Shown here in pieces: positions 1 to 5,534 of a stretch of 6,833 nt of DNA. Every line of letters starts with the position of its first letter. Position 1 is the stretch's first letter. The DNA is from Piscirickettsiaceae bacterium (GTDB lineage: Bacteria; Pseudomonadota; Gammaproteobacteria; Nitrosococcales; Methylophagaceae). The notes under the pieces are model-generated. The model had not been told where the DNA came from, did not search any database, and was given only the letters and a program-made list of their open reading frames with translations. The position numbers and the translations under genes are program-made. The stretch covers positions 1 through 6,833 of the forward strand of contig DAOUSV010000079.1 of assembly GCA_030627065.1 (NCBI GenBank), given 5' to 3'.

Positions 1-1
1 A

Positions 2-445
2 GCAGGGCAAAATAAACTTTATTTAGAAAAGCAATTAAATGATTTTAAAAGTGGTAAACGTCAAATAGAGCCAATGAATGAAATTGCAGCCACGTTAACA
101 GCTACTGAAATTACAGCGCTGGCAGTGTATTTCAAAGAACAACCTATAAAATCTCATCGTATACGTAATAGTAGTAAAGATCTTGCCGCAGTTGGAAAAT
201 ACATATTCAATAAAGGCAATCAGTATTCAGGCATTGCTGCTTGTGCAAGTTGTCATGGTGAAAATGGTGAAGGTACCGAGTTACGCCCACGTTTAGCTGG
301 CCAGCATAAACGTTATGTTTCAGTGCAATTACATGAGTTTACCAAGCGAACTCGGTCAAATGACAATGCAATTATGTATTCCATTGCCGAAAAAATGACT
401 GAATTAGAGATTGAAGCTGTAGCTCTTTACGTAAGTGGCTTATAA
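2..445 (+). CDS. Diheme cytochrome c (c4-like), C-terminal part, 5' truncated by window
   Basis: The reading frame is open from base 2, so the gene starts before the window; the ATG at 74 is internal, because the 24 residues before it continue the cytochrome fold. The visible 147 residues cover the end of one heme domain and all of a second. The first domain contributes an 'AGQNKLYLEKQL' segment and a likely axial Met at fragment residue 25 (in 'IEPMNEIA'); its CxxCH lies outside. The second domain has C81-A-S-C84-H85, then 'RLAGQHKRYVSVQL', a likely axial Met125 and a closing 'ALYVSGL' helix. This two-domain pattern is typical of cytochrome c4 and related periplasmic electron carriers, which pass electrons to terminal oxidases or reductases. 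It converges on the nor cluster, so a role as electron donor to NOR is possible but unproven. Class I cytochrome c is certain; c4 subfamily is likely. Confidence 0.88.
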   Translation, partial: AGQNKLYLEKQLNDFKSGKRQIEPMNEIAATLTATEITALAVYFKEQPIKSHRIRNSSKDLAAVGKYIFNKGNQYSGIAACASCHGENGEGTELRPRLAGQHKRYVSVQLHEFTKRTRSNDNAIMYSIAEKMTELEIEAVALYVSGL

Positions 446-472
446 AGTATTGTTCTGAATTTTTATAATTAA

Positions 473-527
473 TGACCTTGAGCTATATCATCTCAACATC
501 TTAATGTTACTAGAGCTCATTGGGTCA
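473..527. terminator. Possible bidirectional stem-loop between converging genes
   Basis: The gap between the cytochrome gene and norD holds an imperfect inverted repeat. TGACC (473-477) and TGAGCT (479-484) pair with AGCTCA (514-519) and GGTCA (523-527). Nested inside is AACAT (495-499) / ATGTT (504-508) with a CTTA loop. The right arm overlaps the last codons of norD. There is no clean T-tract on either side, so termination is only inferred from the convergent layout. Confidence 0.25.
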
Positions 528-2352
528 ATCGTAAATACAGTTGAGGCAATTTTTTAGGCAGTTCTTCTGCTTTTTTTATTAAAACATAGGCATTCTTACC
601 AAATAAATAGGGTAAATAATCCTCCGCTTTGTCATCAATAGTGACGCAGAAGGGTTGTAGACCTTTTTTCTCCGCTTCTAGTATGGCTTGTCGCGTATCT
701 TCAATACCATATCGCCCTTCATATTTATCCAAATCATTGGGCTTGCCATCAGTAAGAATCAATAATAGTTTCTGAGTAGATGCCTCTTTTTCCAGAAGTT
801 GAGTGGCATGGCGTATTGCCGCACCCATTCGTGTGTAATATCCGGGGCGAATTGCTTGAATATGTCCACGCACATCATTGTTATATGTTTGGTCAAATTC
901 TTTAATATTATAAAAGCGGACATGGCTACGATTACGTGATGAGAAGCCATGTAGAGCAAAACGATCACCTGTTGTATTCAACGCTTCTGAGAATAAATAT
1001 AAGGCATCACGAATCACATCAATCACACGAGATGTATTGTTAATATGGGCATCGGTAGAAAGCGATAGATCAGCAAGCAATAAGCAAGACAAGTCACGAG
1101 TATCATTACGTAGGTCACGATAAACGGGTGTGTCACTATTGACCACGCCATGTTTGCGATCAGTTAGGAAGTTAATATAATTTTCTAAATCAAGTTCACT
1201 GCCTTCTGTTTGTCGGCTAAGCCAGTGGCGTTGTGGACGTAAGATCTCAAATTGACGGCGTATTTTTCGTGCCTGAGCACGTAGTTTATCTGGCAACTCT
1301 GATGGCTCAGTATCTCGTGATTTCATTGGAATAAGACGACAGTGATCTTTTTGTAGAACTTGTTTTTTATAATCCCATTCATCGATGGGAATACCTTCTC
1401 CTAATACTATGTCATCATATTGGCTAGACGGTAAATCTAAATCAAGTTTGATCTTGCTAGCCGTAGTTTCACTATCTTGGGCAACGGTGATATTGTCCAT
1501 ATCTTCTGCTGTTTGCATAGCATCATCGTCATCATCATCGGTACTTGTCCGATCTACCTTGCTGTATTCGCCCCAGCTCCAGAGGCTTTCAAGCCGAAAA
1601 CTCATCAAGCCATCATTGCCTTCAGGCATATCGGTACGATTACCTTGTTTACGTTTAGATTGTTTTTTCTGATCTTTTTTAGCTTGTGGTGCATCTTCAA
1701 GATCTGGATCGGCTGGTGGTTTATTATCCTTAAACTCAATCGCTGGTGGAGAAGGATGCAACCAAAGCTTAACCGGCTGTGGGGGGCGTTTGGCATATTC
1801 TAAATGTATTTTTATTGCTGGATCGAGCAATGCATCACGAATAGCAATCTCTTGTTTAGCTTCACGTTCAGTTAAGTTCTTAGGATTAGGTCGTTGCAGA
1901 ATATGAGCTTCAACCAATGCGAGATAACGTGATTTTAAACCGGGCCAGAGTATCAATATTTGTTGTGTTCGATATTGATTTCGACTTATCCAATCACCTT
2001 GCTCAACAGTGATAACCGATAATGCCGTTAGCCATAAATAAAGATCACGATTTAACTGCTTGGAAGGAAATAGGGCGATGCTAGTGGGTAGTCTGAGTGT
2101 TTCTTCATCTCGCCATGCATATTGTGTTTTATCGCCCATGCCTGCAATACGTTGTATTAATGAACGCTTGGCATAGACATCAGAATCGGTTGCATTCTCA
2201 ACACGCAATCCACCTTCGCCACCTAATGCCCGGAAGAAGATCCCGATAGTACGGCGTACATCATCAAGACTAACGGCGGCATCGGGATAATGCTTGATTG
2301 CACGATTAGTAATAAAGTTATGCCATGTCGAACCAACGATTTCTTCTAACAT
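517..2352 (-). CDS. norD: NorD, VWA-domain activator of nitric oxide reductase
   Basis: This 611-residue protein works with the AAA+ ATPase NorQ to mature cNOR; NorQ and NorD are known in Paracoccus to be needed for a functional FeB site in NorB. The C-terminal third (about 420-611) is a von Willebrand A domain with an intact MIDAS: D428-L-S430-L-S432, T507 (in 'GYYTRMG') and D535 (in 'LILTDGKPND'). The N-terminal part is helical with the family opening 'MLEEIVGSTWHNF'. The middle (about 205-350) is charged and probably disordered: a Lys/Arg-rich stretch near 225-238, then six aspartates at 272-277. Length fits the NorD family. The start ATG lies 10 nt after the stop of the zinc-ribbon gene, with only a weak AGAG as ribosome site. 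It is the last gene of the operon. No signal peptide is seen, so it is cytoplasmic. Confidence 0.95.
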   Translation of the reverse strand: MLEEIVGSTWHNFITNRAIKHYPDAAVSLDDVRRTIGIFFRALGGEGGLRVENATDSDVYAKRSLIQRIAGMGDKTQYAWRDEETLRLPTSIALFPSKQLNRDLYLWLTALSVITVEQGDWISRNQYRTQQILILWPGLKSRYLALVEAHILQRPNPKNLTEREAKQEIAIRDALLDPAIKIHLEYAKRPPQPVKLWLHPSPPAIEFKDNKPPADPDLEDAPQAKKDQKKQSKRKQGNRTDMPEGNDGLMSFRLESLWSWGEYSKVDRTSTDDDDDDAMQTAEDMDNITVAQDSETTASKIKLDLDLPSSQYDDIVLGEGIPIDEWDYKKQVLQKDHCRLIPMKSRDTEPSELPDKLRAQARKIRRQFEILRPQRHWLSRQTEGSELDLENYINFLTDRKHGVVNSDTPVYRDLRNDTRDLSCLLLADLSLSTDAHINNTSRVIDVIRDALYLFSEALNTTGDRFALHGFSSRNRSHVRFYNIKEFDQTYNNDVRGHIQAIRPGYYTRMGAAIRHATQLLEKEASTQKLLLILTDGKPNDLDKYEGRYGIEDTRQAILEAEKKGLQPFCVTIDDKAEDYLPYLFGKNAYVLIKKAEELPKKLPQLYLRLTQ

Positions 2353-2362
2353 ACAAGCATCT

Positions 2363-2557
2363 CTAAAGTGGTGACCAATCTGGTGGTAGCCACATCATCA
2401 TAAATACACAAAAGATAACAAGAGCTACAAACCAATATATAAACGTGTGTTCACGTTGTGTGCCGTGATTTGGGGGCAGGGGAATACCACAGTGTGAGCA
2501 GTTTTTATCGTCTTCTTTTACGATGCCATTACAATGTGAGCATGTTAAGACTCTCAT
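2363..2557 (-). CDS. Small zinc-ribbon protein with one membrane helix
   Basis: A 64-residue protein with two CxxC pairs, C6-S-H-C9 and C20-S-H-C23, spaced as in a zinc ribbon. A single hydrophobic helix (about 39-57) and a short 'LPPDWSPL' tail follow. The metal-binding head is probably cytoplasmic and anchored to the inner membrane. Its ATG overlaps the TGA of the preceding membrane-protein gene (ATGA), and norD begins 10 nt after its stop, so translation is very likely coupled and the gene is real despite its size. Small proteins of this kind occur in some gammaproteobacterial denitrification clusters, and I recall the name DnrP being used, but I cannot confirm that match and give no symbol. 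The function is unknown; metal sensing, or holding NorQ/NorD at the membrane, are guesses. Confidence 0.8.
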   Translation of the reverse strand: MRVLTCSHCNGIVKEDDKNCSHCGIPLPPNHGTQREHTFIYWFVALVIFCVFMMMWLPPDWSPL

Positions 2558-2928
2558 TTAATCAATTTACCAATTAGAGGATAGGTAAAGTCCAAGCCTT
2601 GTACTGCTCTGGAAAAGGCAAACAGCCCTGCGGCCAAACACAGCGGTACAACAAGCATAAAATAAAACTCTAAAGATAGTAATGCGGTGAGAGATGCATA
2701 ACCATCGGTTTGAATAATCATGATATTAATACCAGCAAAAATACTGCTAGTAAGGGTGCTGGCAAATAGGCTTTGTTTTATATGTTGTTGGCTTATTGTC
2801 GATGCCTGCTTATATTTTATAAAGCACAGTAGCCATAATGCCAAGTAGAACACGCCAACAAAGAGTAAATTAGCAATGAAAAAAGCTTGGGCAAACGAGC
2901 CTGTATGATCATTTTTTATTTGCGTCAT
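2554..2928 (-). CDS. Small integral membrane protein of the nor cluster (three helices)
   Basis: A 124-residue protein of unknown function with hydrophobic segments at about 15-38, 56-73 and 81-106. The C-terminal pattern 'SRAVQGLDFTYPLIGKLI' resembles the R-A-x-x-G-x-x-x-x-Y-P ending of DUF4870/Tic20-like small membrane proteins; this is a resemblance by eye. I chose the ATG at 2928, which follows the norQ stop by one base (TAG-T-ATG) and suggests translational coupling. A TTG at 2943 would add five residues and overlap norQ by 14 nt; neither start has a clear ribosome site. Its stop overlaps the zinc-ribbon start. Its place between norQ and norD suggests a role in NOR maturation, but this is inference from context only. 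Confidence 0.75.
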   Translation of the reverse strand: MTQIKNDHTGSFAQAFFIANLLFVGVFYLALWLLCFIKYKQASTISQQHIKQSLFASTLTSSIFAGINIMIIQTDGYASLTALLSLEFYFMLVVPLCLAAGLFAFSRAVQGLDFTYPLIGKLIK

Positions 2929-2929
2929 A

Positions 2930-3724
2930 CTAAGCGACGACAATTTTTGCTTTAACGACTTCCATTAAGGCTTCGATAGTATCTTCATCATCACTTAACG
3001 GTTCAATAATGGCGGCTCGACAGGCTTCGATGGGGTCTAATCCTGATTTAATTAAGGTGGCGGCATACACCAATAAACGGGTTGATGCCGACTCTTCTAA
3101 ATCATGATCTTTCAGTGCTCGCAGGGCATGGGCGATTTCAATTAATTGGCTTGATGTCTCAATATCAATACTGGTTTCTTGTTGAATGATCTTGGTTTCT
3201 GTTGCAATATCAGGATAATCAAAACGCATAGCTAGAAAACGCTGGCGGGTCGAGGGTTTCATGCCTTTTAATAGATTCTGATAACCCGGATTATATGACA
3301 CAACTAGCATAAATTGAGGCGGTGCTTTTAATACTTCACCAGTACGCTCAATCGGCAAGATTCGGCGATCATCAGATAAGGGATGTAAAACAACGGTAGT
3401 ATCTTTACGTGCTTCAACCACTTCATCTAAATAACAAATTGCACCTTCACGCACGGCTTTGCTAAGCGGTCCATCATGCCAATAGGTTTCACCATCACCA
3501 ATTAAATGGCGACCAACTAAGTCTGCCGCCGTTAAATCATCGTGACAAGCAATGGTATATAAAGGTCGTCCTAATTTAGCTGCCATATGTTCAATAAAAC
3601 GTGTTTTACCACAACCTGTCGGTCCTTTAATTAATAATGGCAGTTGATTGTTATAGGCATGTTCAAACAGAGCAACTTCATTGCCTTGTTGTTGATAATA
3701 AGGAATATCGGATGTTTGGCTCAT
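2930..3724 (-). CDS. norQ: NorQ, MoxR/CbbQ-type AAA+ ATPase for NOR activation
   Basis: A 264-residue cytoplasmic AAA+ ATPase that partners NorD; together they remodel or activate NorB, including assembly of the non-heme iron site. Visible motifs are Walker A GPTGCGKT (34-41), Walker B ending in D100-E101 ('AICYLDEVVEARKD'), sensor-1-like N145 ('VVSYNPGY'), arginine-finger region 'PSTRQRF' (157-163, R160/R162) and a sensor-2-like Arg216 in 'ASTRLL'. The start at 3724 puts 'DIPYYQQQGNEV' near the N-terminus, as in the NorQ/CbbQ family, and has a ribosome site AAGAGA seven bases upstream. The upstream ATG at 3766 would add 14 unfamily-like residues inside the hemerythrin gene and is rejected. 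The gap to the hemerythrin stop is 10 nt, and the ribosome site overlaps that stop codon. Confidence 0.96.
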   Translation of the reverse strand: MSQTSDIPYYQQQGNEVALFEHAYNNQLPLLIKGPTGCGKTRFIEHMAAKLGRPLYTIACHDDLTAADLVGRHLIGDGETYWHDGPLSKAVREGAICYLDEVVEARKDTTVVLHPLSDDRRILPIERTGEVLKAPPQFMLVVSYNPGYQNLLKGMKPSTRQRFLAMRFDYPDIATETKIIQQETSIDIETSSQLIEIAHALRALKDHDLEESASTRLLVYAATLIKSGLDPIEACRAAIIEPLSDDEDTIEALMEVVKAKIVVA

Positions 3725-3730
3725 TTTATT

Positions 3731-3736
3731 TCTCTT
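3731..3736 (-). promoter_or_regulatory. Ribosome binding site fixing the norQ start
   Basis: On the minus strand this reads AAGAGA, seven bases before the ATG at 3724. It overlaps the TAA of the hemerythrin gene. It supports the short 264-residue NorQ and points to translational coupling between the two genes. Confidence 0.6.
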
Positions 3737-4187
3737 AATCTGGGGTTGATGTTGCATCATAGCCATGCATTAGGGCAAATTGTGCAGTTATCATATCCAT
3801 TGAGTTTACATGACTGCTAAACCAGTTTGGCCATGAAGTGAATACATAATCATATACGGCTGCAATGTTATGGTTATTTTTCCATGCATTTACCATATTT
3901 TCCATTTCTTTTAAAATACTACTATGCTCAGCTGAATGAACAGAATACATTGGAAATCTTATATCCATCATCAATAAATTTTCACGAGAAAAGTGAGATC
4001 TAGTGTGTTCAAGCCAATGATCTAAGGCGTCTGTTAACTGCTCTATTTTATTATTATTTTGTTGATGTTCGCAGATGGTCTCACCCAGTGTTTCAACCAT
4101 TCCAATTTCTTCAAAATGGGTTTTGTTCATAAAATCAAGGGCGACTTCAGGAATAGAATTAACTCTTAAAATTGTTTTTGTTGTCAT
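3735..4187 (-). CDS. Bacteriohemerythrin (diiron, single domain)
   Basis: A 150-residue soluble four-helix protein. The seven ligands of the hemerythrin diiron site can be placed with near-canonical spacing: H24; H65 and E69 ('HFSRE'); H84 and H88 ('HSAEH'); H126 and D131 ('HVNSMD'). Hemerythrins bind O2 reversibly at the oxo-bridged diiron centre, and some related proteins respond to NO or handle iron. There is no signal peptide, so it is cytoplasmic, and there is no fused signalling domain. It starts four bases after the norF-like stop and ends 10 nt before norQ, so it belongs to the nor operon. Plausible roles are scavenging O2 or NO near the NOR assembly machinery, or supplying or buffering iron for the FeB site; the sequence does not decide. 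It is not the longer di-iron repair type (YtfE/Ric), as it lacks that N-terminal domain. Confidence 0.9.
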   Translation of the reverse strand: MTTKTILRVNSIPEVALDFMNKTHFEEIGMVETLGETICEHQQNNNKIEQLTDALDHWLEHTRSHFSRENLLMMDIRFPMYSVHSAEHSSILKEMENMVNAWKNNHNIAAVYDYVFTSWPNWFSSHVNSMDMITAQFALMHGYDATSTPD

Positions 4188-4191
4188 TTAA

Positions 4192-4443
4192 TTAGATACT
4201 TATCATATAAGTAATTGCAATGGCAAAGCAGATAGTGCCCAACCAGCCATACATAATCACTTTCCATAAAAGCGAAACGTCTTTTAACTCCATAAATTCA
4301 CGGATAATCAATCCACCTTTAATCATTGCCGTTAATAATAAAAACAGCACAACCATTACACCATTATATGACTGTTCACCAATAAAGTAGGTGGACAGTG
4401 TTAAAACTATCATCAGGAGCCAAATAGATTGACTACTTCTCAT
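4192..4443 (-). CDS. norF: NorF-like, prokaryotic cytochrome oxidase subunit IV family
   Basis: An 83-residue inner-membrane protein with three helices (about 8-24, 27-46 and 60-81). The subunit IV/NorF hallmark 'MIKGGLIIREFMELKDV' lies around 41-57, followed by 'LLWK'. NorF acts with NorE to support NOR activity or stability and is not catalytic. I chose the ATG at 4443, whose ATG overlaps the TGA of norE (ATGA), the usual coupled arrangement; it gives a short N-terminus directly before the first helix. The alternative ATG at 4479 adds 12 polar residues, overlaps norE by 40 nt and has no ribosome site. The hemerythrin gene follows after 4 nt. The family is secure; the symbol rests on the neighbourhood and the pairing with the subunit III gene. 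Confidence 0.82.
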   Translation of the reverse strand: MRSSQSIWLLMIVLTLSTYFIGEQSYNGVMVVLFLLLTAMIKGGLIIREFMELKDVSLLWKVIMYGWLGTICFAIAITYMISI

Positions 4444-5030
4444 CGAATTATATAGACCAATGGAAATAGAATTATCCAAACTAAATCAACCATATGCCAA
4501 TAAGATGCACCTGTTTCGACACCAGTATGATTTTGAGCGTTATAAGCACCACGCTTTGCTTTTATCACTATGGCAAAGAGAATAGTCATACCCAAAATTA
4601 CATGTAGAAAATGAAATAGAGTGAGTGATAAATAGAACATATAAAAGATATTAGTTTCTAAATTAATACCTGCTGAAAACTTATCATAATATTCAAATGA
4701 TTTTAAAACTAAAAAACCAGTACCGCCAGCAAGTCCAGCATAAAGCCAGTTAATGCAACCTTGAATATTATTTTTTCGTATTGCTTGAACCGCATGTACT
4801 ACAAAATAACTTGATGTGATGAGTAATAAGGTATTGGCGACGCCAATCTCACGGTTGAGTGTGAGTTGATAATGATTAAATAACTCAATATTTTGCATTC
4901 GCATCACGGCATACGTAATAAAGAAAATACCAAAGACCAATAGCTCCATAAAAATGAATAGCCAAATAGCTAAATCACCAGGGAGGAGTTTGGGTTCTGT
5001 ATTAAGAGTATTTGTTGTCACGTTAGCCAT
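4440..5030 (-). CDS. norE: NorE-like, cytochrome c oxidase subunit III family
   Basis: A 196-residue protein with five membrane helices (about 20-43, 62-84, 92-112, 128-157, 175-195), the short form of oxidase subunit III typical of NorE. Family motifs include 'PGDLAIWLFIFMELLVFG' (17-34), 'GVANTLLLITSS' (63-74), 'FLVLKSFEYYDK' (106-117, with E113), 'FHFLHVILG' (139-147) and 'ETGASYWHMVDLVWI' (172-186). NorE is an accessory protein that improves NOR activity; it has no catalytic metal. It is the first gene of its unit: the FNR/DNR box lies 51 nt upstream of its ATG, and the predicted transcript leader is only about 14-17 nt, A-rich and without a Shine-Dalgarno sequence. An ordinary oxidase subunit III is less likely, because no oxidase subunits I or II are nearby and norB is adjacent. 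Confidence 0.88.
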   Translation of the reverse strand: MANVTTNTLNTEPKLLPGDLAIWLFIFMELLVFGIFFITYAVMRMQNIELFNHYQLTLNREIGVANTLLLITSSYFVVHAVQAIRKNNIQGCINWLYAGLAGGTGFLVLKSFEYYDKFSAGINLETNIFYMFYLSLTLFHFLHVILGMTILFAIVIKAKRGAYNAQNHTGVETGASYWHMVDLVWIILFPLVYIIR

Positions 5031-5052
5031 TGTTTTATTTTAATGAGACTCT

Positions 5053-5058
5053 ATTTTG
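5053..5058 (-). promoter_or_regulatory. Candidate -10 element of the norE promoter
   Basis: On the minus strand this reads CAAAAT, a 4 of 6 match to TATAAT that includes the key second A and final T. If the FNR/DNR box is centred at -41.5 (class II position), this hexamer falls exactly at -12 to -7, with transcription starting near 5046. Confidence 0.55.
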
Positions 5059-5080
5059 ACGTTTTTAAATCATTAGCGCC

Positions 5081-5094
5081 TTGATCGGTATCAA
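5081..5094 (-). promoter_or_regulatory. Perfect FNR/DNR-type box upstream of norE
   Basis: The site reads TTGATACCGATCAA on the minus strand, an exact match to TTGAT-N4-ATCAA, the palindrome bound by FNR and its NO-responsive relatives (DNR/NNR). Flanking C5080 and G5095 extend the symmetry by one pair. It lies just after the stop of the 121-residue gene and about 41 bases upstream of the predicted norE start site. It should activate norE through norD under low oxygen and/or NO. The sequence alone cannot say whether FNR or DNR/NNR binds. Confidence 0.85.
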
Positions 5095-5095
5095 G

Positions 5096-5461
5096 TCATT
5101 TCGATAAAAATGATGCAGTTAATTTCTTTCCTGTCCACGACCTCACCATTGTCCAGGTTGCAAACAATATGAATAAGGCATGTACGAAAACAAAGTAAGA
5201 AATAACAAAAACCCAAGTCCAAGGAGAGTCAAAGCCGCTCCAAGTAATGATTAATGCGTTTACTAAAATCAAGGTGAGCCCAGCAAAGATATTGGTTTTT
5301 ATCCCGATGACTGCATAATAATGAGCAATGCTATGGGACTCAGTTTTCCGTACTAAGAAAAGTAACAAAACAAAGCCGATACCAGGTAAAAATGTCAGGT
5401 TTAATAATGAAAATAAAGCTGCCTTTGCTGCTTGTTTTAATTGTAATTCATTAATGTCCAC
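5096..5461 (-). CDS. Small integral membrane protein between norB and norE
   Basis: A 121-residue protein of unknown function with three hydrophobic segments (about 14-37, 54-74, 82-107), a cytoplasmic-looking 'RKTESHS' loop after the first, and a basic C-terminus. It loosely resembles the 124-residue membrane protein between norQ and norD: both have N-L-x-F in helix 1, 'IFAG' opening helix 2 and 'YF' at 89-90 in helix 3. I place the start at the GTG at 5461, which has a strong GAGGAGAAGG ribosome site. The frame stays open to a TTG at 5512, but that extension is read through the terminator hairpin and is arginine-rich noise. Expression probably comes from readthrough of the norB terminator, as I see no promoter of its own. 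Its position implies a role connected with NOR; nothing catalytic is visible. Confidence 0.8.
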   Translation of the reverse strand: MDINELQLKQAAKAALFSLLNLTFLPGIGFVLLLFLVRKTESHSIAHYYAVIGIKTNIFAGLTLILVNALIITWSGFDSPWTWVFVISYFVFVHALFILFATWTMVRSWTGKKLTASFLSK

Positions 5462-5464
5462 TTT

Positions 5465-5474
5465 CCTTCTCCTC
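5465..5474 (-). promoter_or_regulatory. Strong ribosome binding site for the 121-residue protein
   Basis: The minus strand reads GAGGAGAAGG, with AGGAG seven bases before GTG at 5461. This is the best Shine-Dalgarno sequence noticed in the window and decides the start. It begins immediately after the T-tract of the norB terminator. Confidence 0.8.
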
Positions 5475-5506
5475 AAAAAAATATACCGCCGATTAAGGCG
5501 GTATAT
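5475..5506 (-). terminator. Intrinsic terminator after norB
   Basis: A perfect 10-bp stem with arms 5481-5490 and 5497-5506 (ATATACCGCC pairing with GGCGGTATAT) and a six-base loop is followed on the minus strand by a run of seven Ts (5481 down to 5475). It begins 28 bases after the norB stop codon. It should end most norCB transcripts, leaving partial readthrough into the 121-residue gene. Confidence 0.9.
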
Positions 5507-5534
5507 TCTCAATATGCTGGAACTTTATTGACGA

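Noticed and set aside
759..968. Minus-strand open frame of 69 residues inside norD
   Set aside because: It lies out of frame within the conserved VWA-coding region and shows no domain or ribosome site.
1522..1539. Short ATC/GTC triplet repeat as a possible repeat element
   Set aside because: It is explained as codons for six consecutive aspartates in the NorD linker.
1605..1796. Minus-strand open frame of 63 residues inside norD
   Set aside because: It is an alternative frame of the Lys-rich NorD linker and resembles nothing recognisable.
1385..1803. Plus-strand open frames (1385-1672 and 1477-1803) opposite norD
   Set aside because: They are antisense to the linker of a well-supported NorD gene; their proteins are serine-, isoleucine- or phenylalanine-rich translations of its antisense strand, with no ribosome site or family resemblance.
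3151..3168. Second FNR-like palindrome TTGAT...ATCAA inside norQ
   Set aside because: The spacer is 8 bases rather than 4, and the site is inside conserved coding sequence with no start of a gene nearby.
3725..3766. Longer NorQ starting at ATG 3766
   Set aside because: The extra 14 residues are not family-like and overlap the hemerythrin gene; the ATG at 3724 has a well-spaced AAGAGA.
4444..4479. Longer NorF-like protein starting at ATG 4479
   Set aside because: It overlaps norE by 40 nt without a ribosome site, while ATG 4443 forms the usual ATGA overlap with the norE stop.
5328..5531. Plus-strand open frame of 67 residues
   Set aside because: It runs antisense across the start of the 121-residue membrane protein and the norB terminator; no independent support.
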